Below, piece by piece: positions 26,262-33,176 of a DNA stretch of 33,176 nt. Source of the DNA: an uncultured Clostridia bacterium (GTDB lineage: Bacteria; Bacillota; Clostridia; Oscillospirales; Oscillospiraceae); contig CAMOXK010000017.1 of NCBI GenBank assembly GCA_946629065.1, positions 1 to 33,176 on the forward strand, given 5' to 3'. The translations under genes and the position numbers were made by a program. Numbering within the stretch: position 1 is the stretch's first letter; every line of letters starts with the position of its first letter. The notes below the pieces were generated by a model. It saw nothing but the letters and a program-made list of their open reading frames with translations, was not told where the DNA came from and searched no databases.

Positions 26262-28229
26262 ATGGCACTTTTCAAGAAGAAAAAGGCCGATCCCGAAGAG
26301 ATCGACCTGACCGCGCTGGACCGCGAGTCCAAATACAAGATCTTTTCCGGCAAAGTCGAGACCGTCATCGAGATCATCCTGACGCTGTGGGCCCTGTTCC
26401 AGCTCTATGCGTCCATCTCCAACAAGGTCCCCCTGCAGATCCTGCGCTATACCCACCTGGGTCTGGCCATTTCCTTTGCCTTCCTTCTTTATCCTGCCAC
26501 CAAGAACGCCGACCGGCGGAAGCTTCCCTGGTATGATATCGTGCTCTGCGTCGCATTCCTCTGCGTCTCCGGCTACTTTATCATCAACTACAAGCCCCTG
26601 CAGTTCCGCGCCGGCGCTTATAATATGATGGACACCATTATGGCGGGCCTTGGCATCGCGCTGGTGCTGCTGGCCTGCTGGCGTGTCGTCGGTCCCCCCA
26701 TCGTCATCATCGCAAGCTGCTTCTTCATCTACGGCATGGTGGGCAAGTACATGCCCGGCTTCCTGCACCACAGAGGCTTCGCTTTCAAGCGCATCATCAC
26801 CCACCTCTTCATCACCACCGAAGGTGTCATCGGCAACCCCCTGGGCGTCTGCTCCACCTTCATCTTCCTGTTCATCCTCTTCGGCGCCTTCCTGGAGAAG
26901 ACCGGCATCGGCCAGTTCTTCATCGACCTGGCCAACTCCCTGGCCGGCTGGGCTGCCGGCGGCCCGGCCAAGGTGGCTGTGCTGTCCTCCGCCCTCCAGG
27001 GCACTGTTTCCGGCTCCTCCGTGTCCAACACCGTGTCCACCGGCTCCTTCACCATCCCCATGATGAAGTCCCTGGGCTATGAGCCGGAGTTTGCCGGCGC
27101 CGTGGAAGCGGCCGCCTCCACCGGCGGTCAGATCATGCCGCCCGTCATGGGCAGCGCCGCCTTCCTCATCAGCGAGACCGTGGGCGTGCCTTACCGGCAG
27201 CTCATGGTGGTCGCCGTCATCCCGGCGCTGCTGTACTTCGTGGGCATCTGGATCAGCGTCCATCTGGAGGCCAAGCGCCTGGGTCTGAAGGGCCTTCCCA
27301 AGGACAAGCTGCCCAAGACCTGGCCCCTCATGCGGGACAAGGGCCATCTGCTGCTGCCCCTGCTTGCCATCATCTATCTGATGCTGGCGGGCTTCACCGT
27401 CTCCCGAGCCGCCCTCATCGGCTGCGCCATCTGCATCGTGGTGCCCTATCTCCGCAAGGGGACCCGGGTGCCCTTCCTGCAGATCTTCAAGGCTCTGCCC
27501 CAGGCGGCCCGCAGCGTCATCTCCGTTGCCACCGCCTGCTCCACCGCCGGCATCATCATCGGCATGGTGACCCTCACCGGTCTGGGCCAGCGCATCGGCT
27601 CCGGCATCTTCGACCTGGTGGGCAACAGCGTGTTCCTGGCTCTGGTCTGCGCCATGTTCACCTCCCTCATCCTGGGCATGGGCGTCTCCACCACCTCCAA
27701 CTACCTGATCACCTCTACCATCGCGGCGCCCATCCTGATCAAGGCGGGCATCCCATTGCTGGCCGCCCACATGTTCTGCTTCTACTTCGGCATCGTGGCC
27801 GATATCACCCCGCCTGTGGCCCTGGCCGCCTACGCCGGCTCCGCTATCGCCAAGGGCAACGCCTTCAAGACCGGCGTGAACGCCACGAAGCTGGCCATCG
27901 CCGCCTTCCTGATCCCCTACATGTTCGCCATGAACCCGGCCATGATCATGATCAACGGCGGCGAAGTGATGCTCTCCGGCGGTGCCCTGCTGAAGGCTCT
28001 GCCCATGATCCTCACGGCCATCGTCGGCCTGGTGGGCATCGGCGGCGGCTTCATCGGCTACCTCTTCGGCAAGCTCAGCATGCCGCTGCGCCTGATCTCC
28101 TTTGCCGGCGGCCTGCTGCTGGTGGTCCCCGGCACCCTCACCGATATCATCGGCGTGGCGCTGGTGGCCCTGGTGGTGGTCTTCACCAAGCTGCGCAGCA
28201 AAAAGAACAGCCCCGCCGAAGCGGCGTAA
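26262..28229 (+). CDS. TRAP transporter fused permease (4TM/12TM)
   Basis: Highly hydrophobic 655 aa; VSGSSVSNTVSTGSFTIPMMKSLGYEPEFAGAVEAAASTGGQIMPPVMGSAAFLISE typical TRAP large-permease motif. Confidence 0.95.
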   Translation: MALFKKKKADPEEIDLTALDRESKYKIFSGKVETVIEIILTLWALFQLYASISNKVPLQILRYTHLGLAISFAFLLYPATKNADRRKLPWYDIVLCVAFLCVSGYFIINYKPLQFRAGAYNMMDTIMAGLGIALVLLACWRVVGPPIVIIASCFFIYGMVGKYMPGFLHHRGFAFKRIITHLFITTEGVIGNPLGVCSTFIFLFILFGAFLEKTGIGQFFIDLANSLAGWAAGGPAKVAVLSSALQGTVSGSSVSNTVSTGSFTIPMMKSLGYEPEFAGAVEAAASTGGQIMPPVMGSAAFLISETVGVPYRQLMVVAVIPALLYFVGIWISVHLEAKRLGLKGLPKDKLPKTWPLMRDKGHLLLPLLAIIYLMLAGFTVSRAALIGCAICIVVPYLRKGTRVPFLQIFKALPQAARSVISVATACSTAGIIIGMVTLTGLGQRIGSGIFDLVGNSVFLALVCAMFTSLILGMGVSTTSNYLITSTIAAPILIKAGIPLLAAHMFCFYFGIVADITPPVALAAYAGSAIAKGNAFKTGVNATKLAIAAFLIPYMFAMNPAMIMINGGEVMLSGGALLKALPMILTAIVGLVGIGGGFIGYLFGKLSMPLRLISFAGGLLLVVPGTLTDIIGVALVALVVVFTKLRSKKNSPAEAA

Positions 28230-28273
28230 CGCGAAAGAAAAGGCTGCTGAAAGGGTAAAGTCCCGTTTATGCC

Positions 28274-28378
28274 GTAGGGGAGGGGCTTGCCCCTCCCGTG
28301 CCCAAAGCACCGGGAAAACACAAGAAAAACCGGGATGAATTCAGCCTGTCTTTCGAATTCATCCCGGTTCTGTTTTGT
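28274..28378. repeat. GTAGGGG hairpin plus long hairpin (terminator-like)
   Basis: GTAGGGGAGGGGCTTGCCCCTCCC; AACCGGGATGAATTC (28328-28342) / GAATTCATCCCGGTT (28355-28369). Confidence 0.75.
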
Positions 28379-28399
28379 GTTATGCCGAAGCAGCGTCCT

Positions 28400-28942
28400 T
28401 TATCGTTTTCCCTTCTTCACGAAACGGGAGGAAAAACGCTCTCCCAGGGAGGAGACCAGCTCTTCCCGCAGCGCCTCCACTTCCTCCTGCTCCAGCGCCC
28501 GCTTTGGCAGCAGGTACACGTTCTGGGGCGTGGTGTAGATGAGAAACATGGAGGCCAGCTCGAAGCAGCAGTGGAGACTGTGGAGATTGAAGGACTCCCG
28601 GATCTTTTTCTCCGGGATCTCGATGCGGATGCGGTGATCCTCCAGCAGGATCTTGTACTCGCAGCCGATCAGACTCTCCGGGCTTCTGATGTAGCGGCGG
28701 ATCTCCTTTTCCGCCCCGGCGAAGAGCAGCAGCCCCCAGACCAGATAGGCCGCCGCCAGGAAGAACACCAGGGGATTGGGCGTGCCCAGGTTGACGCTGG
28801 CTCCGATGTAGTAGAGCACCGCCGCGCCCAGCACCAGAAACAGGATCTGCAGCGCACGCCTGTGGCGCAGAAACAGCCCGTAGTAGCTGGCCCGGCGGAA
28901 ATCCGTCAGCTCCGTGTGAAAGCTCGTCTCGATCTTCTTCAT
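28400..28942 (-). CDS. YcxB-like membrane protein
   Basis: MKKIETSFHTELTDFRRASYYGLFLRHRRALQILFLVLGAAVLYYIGASV...two TM segments; KIRESFNLHSLHCCFELASMFLIYTTPQNVYLLPKRAL. Confidence 0.75.
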   Translation of the reverse strand: MKKIETSFHTELTDFRRASYYGLFLRHRRALQILFLVLGAAVLYYIGASVNLGTPNPLVFFLAAAYLVWGLLLFAGAEKEIRRYIRSPESLIGCEYKILLEDHRIRIEIPEKKIRESFNLHSLHCCFELASMFLIYTTPQNVYLLPKRALEQEEVEALREELVSSLGERFSSRFVKKGKR

Positions 28943-28979
28943 CGCGTGTCCTCCTGTGTTTTTGCCGTGAAAATCCCTG

Positions 28980-29128
28980 CTTCCCCCTTTGGGGGAAGTC
29001 CCCAGTGCGCACACTGGGGAATAGGGGTTGCTCCGCCGTCGCTCCGCCATGGCCCCCTTGCTTAAAGGGGACTGTCGCCCTTGGCTCCCCCACCGGGGGA
29101 GCTGTCAGCGAAGCTGACGGAAGGGGGG
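28980..29128. repeat. Two copies of two-hairpin repeat
   Basis: CTTCCCCCTTTGGGGGAAGTCCCCAGTGCGCACACTGGGG and GGCTCCCCCACCGGGGGAGCTGTCAGCGAAGCTGACGGAAGGGG. Confidence 0.75.
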
Positions 29129-29235
29129 CAAAGATGACTGGGGGCTACTTGTCCTGCGCCGCAAAATATCTGTCATTTCGGCATTACATCGTCATTATAA
29201 ACCAAATCCCGTCAAATGCAAAGGAAACAAAGATC

Positions 29236-30507
29236 ATGAAGTATTTACTCGTCATCGGCGACGGCATGGCCGACAATCCCGTCCCGGCTCTGGGCGGCAA
29301 GACCCCCCTGGAGGCCGCCTCCATCCCCGCCATCCACCGCCTTGCGGCCCGGGGCGTGGTGGGCAGCGTCGTCAATTGCCCGCCCCAGCTCCCCGCCGGC
29401 AGCGAGACCGGCATCCTCTCCATCTTCGGCTGCGATCCCCTGCGGTACTTCACCGGCCGCTCCCCCATGGAGGCCGCGGCCCTGGGGCTCAGCCTCCGGA
29501 AAGGGGACTGCTGCTACCGCTGCAACCTGGTGGGCCTGGAGGCCGGGGACCTGCCCTTTGAGCAGCGGCACATCCTCTCTCACAGCGCGGGCTCCATCTC
29601 CGGAGAGGACGCACTCAAGACCATTCAGGCCCTGAACGCGGACCCGGACTTTGCCGCCGCCATGCATGCTGCCAACATGGAGCTGCCCCCCATCGCCACC
29701 TTCCGGCCCCTGGCCATCGAGCACGACGGGGACTTTTCGGGCATCCGCTTCATCCCGCCTCACGACCACCTGGGCGAGGTCATCGGTCCCCTGCTCCCGG
29801 ACGGAGATCCCAAGGCAAAAAAGTTTGCCGATCTGATGCGCCTGGCGAACAAGGTCCTGGAGCACCATCCCGTGACCGAGGCGCGCCGTGCCGTCGGCAA
29901 AATGGGCGCCAACGGCATCTGGTTCTGGGCCGAGGGCACCGCCGTGAGTCTGCCCTCCTTCGAGGCCGCGTACGGCCATCCCGGCGCCGTGGTCAGCGCC
30001 GTGCCCATCTGCCACGGCATCGGCGTGCTGCGTGGCCTGGAAAAGGTGGAGGTGGAGGGCGCCACCGGCGAGATCGACACCAATTTCGAGGGCAAGCTGG
30101 AGGCCACCTGGCAGAAGCTGCAGGAGTATGACTTCGTGTGCCTGCACCTGGAAGCCCCGGACGAGTGCACCCACAACGGGGACCTCCCCGGGAAGGTCCA
30201 GTCCATCGAGTGGCTCTCCTCCAAGCTGGTTGGCCCCCTGGTGGAGCGCCTGGAGCAGGCGGGCCTGGAGCACCGCATTCTCCTCCTCTCCGACCACAAG
30301 ACCCTCACCGCCACCCGGGGCCACGACGGGGACCCGGTCCCCTATCTTTTCTACGACAGCCGCGTGGATTCCGGCCGGGGCACGCCCTATACCGAGGCCG
30401 CCGGCGAGACCGGCCCCTTCCTGGACCACGGTTTTGAGCTGCTGGACATCCTGTTTGAGAAAAAGCCCCTGCTTCCCCCTCGGGGGGAAGTGGCCGAAGG
30501 CCGATAG
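29236..30507 (+). CDS. apgM: Cofactor-independent phosphoglycerate mutase (archaeal-type, metal-dependent)
   Basis: MKYLLVIGDGMADNPVPALGGKTPLEAASIPAIHRLAARGVVGSV...PAGSETGILSIFGCDP...YDFVCLHLEAPDECTHNGD...LLLSDHKTLTATRGHDGDPVPYLFYDS. Confidence 0.95.
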   Translation: MKYLLVIGDGMADNPVPALGGKTPLEAASIPAIHRLAARGVVGSVVNCPPQLPAGSETGILSIFGCDPLRYFTGRSPMEAAALGLSLRKGDCCYRCNLVGLEAGDLPFEQRHILSHSAGSISGEDALKTIQALNADPDFAAAMHAANMELPPIATFRPLAIEHDGDFSGIRFIPPHDHLGEVIGPLLPDGDPKAKKFADLMRLANKVLEHHPVTEARRAVGKMGANGIWFWAEGTAVSLPSFEAAYGHPGAVVSAVPICHGIGVLRGLEKVEVEGATGEIDTNFEGKLEATWQKLQEYDFVCLHLEAPDECTHNGDLPGKVQSIEWLSSKLVGPLVERLEQAGLEHRILLLSDHKTLTATRGHDGDPVPYLFYDSRVDSGRGTPYTEAAGETGPFLDHGFELLDILFEKKPLLPPRGEVAEGR

Positions 30508-31228
30508 GGGGAACAACAAAGCCCCGGGCAGGAACTGCCGCCCTTGGCTCCCCCTCCGGGGGAGCTGTCAGCGGAGCTGACGGAAGGGGTTCGCCGTGAC
30601 TGAGGGAGTCAATTTCCCGCCTCTGGCATAGGGGCGCATCACGATGCGCCCGCCCAAGCCTTCCCCCCTCAGGGGGAAGGTGCCCCAGTGCGCACACTGG
30701 GGCGGATGAGGTCCCCGTCCTCTGTAGGGGAGGGCCCTCCCAGCAGAAACAGCTTTTGCTTTCCAGAACAGGCGGGGCGAGTTCGTACACAGCTGCGAAT
30801 TTGCCCCGCCTTCCTTCGTGCGTTTCGTTTTCCCGCCGGGCGACCGCAAGGGTCGCCCCTACTACTTTGTCACGCTATAAACTTTGCTTTCCACCTCATC
30901 CGTCACGGCCCTTGCGGGAGACGGGCCGCGCCACCTTCCGCTCGAGGGGAAGGCTTGAATTCGTGCGTTTCTTGGCTTCCCCTTGAGGGGAAGCTGTCGC
31001 GTCAGCGACTGATGAGGTGTTGTATAAACAGCGTCATGTTTTACTTGTGACAGCGTACTACGCATGAACCCTCGGTCCCACTGTAGGGGCCGGCGTCCTC
31101 GACGGCCCGCACAGCACGCAGCGCTGTCATGGCTTCGCACAGCGAAGGGACTCGCCCCGCCTTTCTTGCCTCCCCCTCCGGGGGAGGTGGATCCGGGCTT
31201 TCCACAGCCCGGAACCGGAAGGGGAAGC
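30472..31228. repeat. Repeat-dense intergenic region with multiple two-hairpin and GTAGGGG-type elements
   Basis: Copies near 30472-30511, 30546-30589, 30655-30712, 30889-30955 (reverse), 30974-31018, 31168-31224, plus GTAGGGG hairpins at 30724, about 30836-30866 (reverse) and about 31083. Confidence 0.8.
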
Positions 31229-31251
31229 CTTCGAACGAGTATCCGATCCAT

Positions 31252-31287
31252 CAAAAGCACCCCGGGGACGAAAGTCCTCGGGGTGCT
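31252..31287 (-). terminator. Terminator of HTH regulator gene
   Basis: AGCACCCCgGGGAC-GAAA-GTCCtCGGGGTGCT; T-run on reverse strand side. Confidence 0.75.
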
Positions 31288-31328
31288 GTGTTCAGGATCA
31301 AGTTGCGCTGTATCAGGCGAGGTCAAAC

Positions 31329-31568
31329 TCAATCGAAAAATAATTCCTCGATCGAAACACCCAGCACCTTGGCAAGGCCATACAATTCAATGTCCGTCAC
31401 AGTGCGCTGCTTGTCTTCGATCCGAGAGATGGAGCCGCGGCAGATATAGATCGCAAGGGTTTCCAGACGATCCGAAAGCATCTGCTGGCTCATTTTCTGC
31501 TCTGTGCGCAGCTTCCGAACCTTATCTCCCACCATGTTCTGGGCTTTTCCGTCAATGATTCGTGCCAT
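31329..31568 (-). CDS. XRE-type helix-turn-helix transcriptional regulator
   Basis: VGDKVRKLRTEQKMSQQMLSDRLETLAIYICRGSISRIEDKQRTVTDIELYGLAKVLGVSIEELFFD. Confidence 0.92.
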   Translation of the reverse strand: MARIIDGKAQNMVGDKVRKLRTEQKMSQQMLSDRLETLAIYICRGSISRIEDKQRTVTDIELYGLAKVLGVSIEELFFD

Positions 31569-31580
31569 GCGTGTACGCTC

Positions 31581-31651
31581 CTTTGTCTTGACTTAGGACA
31601 AAGCTAAGCGTAAACTACAGAACAAGAATTCTTGTCCTGTTATAGGACAAG
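31581..31651. promoter_or_regulatory. Candidate operators and promoter between divergent HTH gene and small ORF
   Basis: CTTTGTC-n9-GACAAAG (31581-31603), CTTGTCC-n7-GGACAAG (31631-31651), palindrome ACAAGAATTCTTGT; TTGACT-N17-TAAACT (31588-31616) on + strand. Confidence 0.65.
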
Positions 31652-31674
31652 GCAGAAATATTGCATGGACGGGT

Positions 31675-31917
31675 GTGAATATGGACTACAGAAAAGGATT
31701 GCTCCTGGCCTCAGTGGCGCGGCTGTATAGCCTGGGCGTAGACCTGGAGGCGGCGCGGGCCAAGCTCAAAGAGTTGGTGGAGCAGGGCGTTGGCTATGAC
31801 TCTCACGAGATGATACGTTCCTACCAAAATTTCAAGGAGCTGGATCAGCAGTGGAAAACCCTGGAGCAGCAGTATTTGGAGCTGCGGGACGAGATCGTGA
31901 AGGATGGGAGAAACTGA
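31675..31917 (+). CDS. Small protein of unknown function (about 80 aa, helical)
   Basis: M(N)MDYRKGLLLASVARLYSLGVDLEAARAKLKELVEQGVGYDSHEMIRSYQNFKELDQQWKTLEQQYLELRDEIVKDGRN; GTG 31675 or ATG 31681 start; promoter upstream. Confidence 0.65.
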   Translation: MNMDYRKGLLLASVARLYSLGVDLEAARAKLKELVEQGVGYDSHEMIRSYQNFKELDQQWKTLEQQYLELRDEIVKDGRN

Positions 31918-31930
31918 GGCACATTTTGGC

Positions 31931-32028
31931 GCGGATTGCCACACCAGTGACATCGGTCACTTAAGTGAGTCTCCAAATCTTTGATTTGGCTAAGGCGAAC
32001 TTACACCTGTGGCGGGTTCGCAATGACA
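31931..32028. repeat. Second copy of MITE-like palindromic element
   Basis: CGGATTGCCAC...TCGCAATGACA boxes as in 5405-5446, with different internal hairpins (CCAGTGAC-ATC-GGTCACT; CCAAATC-TTT-GATTTGG). Confidence 0.7.
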
Positions 32029-32051
32029 ATCTCTCTCCCACTTCTCCCACG

Positions 32052-32088
32052 CAAAAAGCAGAGGCGTTTGCCTCTGCTTTTTTGTGTC
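32052..32088. terminator. Terminator hairpin
   Basis: GCAAAAAGCAGAGGC-GTTT-GCCTCTGCTTTTTTGT. Confidence 0.85.
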
Positions 32089-32118
32089 TATCTCATTTTC
32101 TGGCTGCCCGCCCCGCGT

Positions 32119-33176
32119 TTACATCCCGCCGAGGAAGCACTCCTGGCTGGCCATTTCGGCGTAGAGGATGGCCTCCCGGTCCCGCAGGTCGCAGACCCGG
32201 ATGACGCCCTCGAACATGCTGTCCCCGGTGAGCTCTTTGTAGCGGTCCGGGCAGGCGTCGAAGAGCTCCTCCCGGAACTCGCAGCCCGCCTCGCCCTGAT
32301 AGAGCGCCGCGTAGAAGATGCCGGACTCCACCAGGTCCTGGAAGAAGTGGCTGCCGTAGCTCAGCTCCGGCCGCAGCCCGTGGGAGGAATAGGCCAGCTC
32401 GCAGATGCAGGCGAAGCGGTTGATCTCCGCAAAACCCACCGGCACGCCAAGGCTGGGCGTGGTGGTGCCCCAGCGGCCGGGGCCCAGGAGGATGGCATGC
32501 TGGTCCTTCAAGGCGCTGTTCAGCAGGCCGATCTGTCGCGCCACCTGGTATTTCCGCTGCTCCGGCAGGTCCAGATAGGGCCCCACCTTCACAAAGACCA
32601 CGTGCTTCACCGGGATGGCGGCGTTGCCGCCCATGAAGTTGCCCTTTATGTGCCAGAAGAAGTCCTTCACCTTGGGCTTCACGCCGGCCTGGCCCAGGCC
32701 CCGGGTCTGGATGGTCCGGCACTGCAGCAGGTTCACCCGGTACTCCCCGTCGGGCCGGAAGTTGCAGGCGTATTCGATGTCCACCGGGTACTGGTAGGTC
32801 TGGGCCACGATGGCCATGATCCGCTTCATCACGGCGGCAAAGTCCGTCCGCCGCAGGAGCTTGCGGAAGTTCAGCAGATCCGGGATCGGCTCGTTGTAGA
32901 GCCCGTATTCCCGGAAGCGGGCCGCCGCGGCGGTGTCCGGCTCCATAAAGAGGCCGGTGTCGGTGCCGATGGCCCTCTTGTCCAGCTGCTCCAGATCCAC
33001 GGTGGTGAAGCAGTTGCGCCGCAGGTCGATGGCGTCCACCTTGTGCTGGCTGTACTTGTACTCGTCCCCGTAGGCCACCATCAGCGGCGCGGTGGGGTTA
33101 TCCAGCCGGATGAAGCGGGCATAGTCGTCCGCCTCCCGGTCCACGGCCCGGGTGCCCATGCCGAAGACCAGCCGCA
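32119..33176 (-). CDS. PEP/pyruvate-binding domain protein (PPDK/PEP synthase N-terminal-like), truncated by window edge
   Basis: Frame stays open to the window edge (RLVFGMGTRAVDREADDYARFIRLDNP...); DIEYACNFRPDGEYRVNLLQCRTIQTRG; LLGPGRWGTTTPSLGVPVGFAEINRFA. Confidence 0.85.
   Translation of the reverse strand, partial: RLVFGMGTRAVDREADDYARFIRLDNPTAPLMVAYGDEYKYSQHKVDAIDLRRNCFTTVDLEQLDKRAIGTDTGLFMEPDTAAAARFREYGLYNEPIPDLLNFRKLLRRTDFAAVMKRIMAIVAQTYQYPVDIEYACNFRPDGEYRVNLLQCRTIQTRGLGQAGVKPKVKDFFWHIKGNFMGGNAAIPVKHVVFVKVGPYLDLPEQRKYQVARQIGLLNSALKDQHAILLGPGRWGTTTPSLGVPVGFAEINRFACICELAYSSHGLRPELSYGSHFFQDLVESGIFYAALYQGEAGCEFREELFDACPDRYKELTGDSMFEGVIRVCDLRDREAILYAEMASQECFLGGM

Noticed and set aside
26235-28310. 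691-aa ORF on the reverse strand opposite the TRAP permease
   Set aside because: Antisense to a clear TRAP permease; His/Asp/Gly/Gln-rich low-complexity composition is typical of antisense translation of GC-rich genes.
30472-31228. Repeat cluster considered as a CRISPR array
   Set aside because: Repeats are of unequal length, in both orientations, without regular spacers, and no cas genes are in the window.
1-33176. Known anti-phage defence system, toxin-antitoxin operon, prophage, tRNA or rRNA
   Set aside because: No recognisable restriction, CBASS, Abi, retron, TA or phage structural genes and no tRNA/rRNA sequence seen by eye; a PADLOC/DefenseFinder and tRNAscan run would be decisive.

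Overview
33-kb stretch of a GC-rich, Spo0A-containing (endospore-lineage) Firmicute chromosome; gene content suggests an Oscillospiraceae-like gut Clostridium (inference). About 26 real protein genes are supported. They include a GH2 glycosidase (cut by the left edge), a UgpC/MsmX-type sugar ABC ATPase, a PLP aminotransferase, a galactokinase, two tandem VanY-like M15 peptidases, an MBL-fold hydrolase, a lipoprotein, a lipid-anchored barnase-family RNase, Spo0A, two zinc-ribbon proteins (YbjQ-type and CFI-box type), a flavodoxin/cyclophilin-like pair, an alpha/beta hydrolase with a divergent LysR regulator, an ECF sigma/anti-sigma-like pair with a large SBP-type lipoprotein, a D-threonine-aldolase-like enzyme plus threonine synthase, a TAXI-TRAP transporter, a YcxB-like protein, archaeal-type phosphoglycerate mutase, an HTH regulator with a divergent small protein, and a PEP/pyruvate-binding protein (cut by the right edge). 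No tRNA, rRNA, CRISPR array, intact transposase or recognisable defence system was found. The most unusual content is intergenic: a two-hairpin repeat family (about 15 copies) whose stems change sequence but keep pairing, one copy cleanly interrupted by a 114-bp structured insert, and about 280-bp direct repeats flanking the sigma/anti-sigma/lipoprotein module. There is also a MITE-like element inside a 21-bp terminator-like stem, and a composite element with a conserved loop and swapped stems. Most of the very long extra ORFs in the supplied track are antisense GC artefacts.
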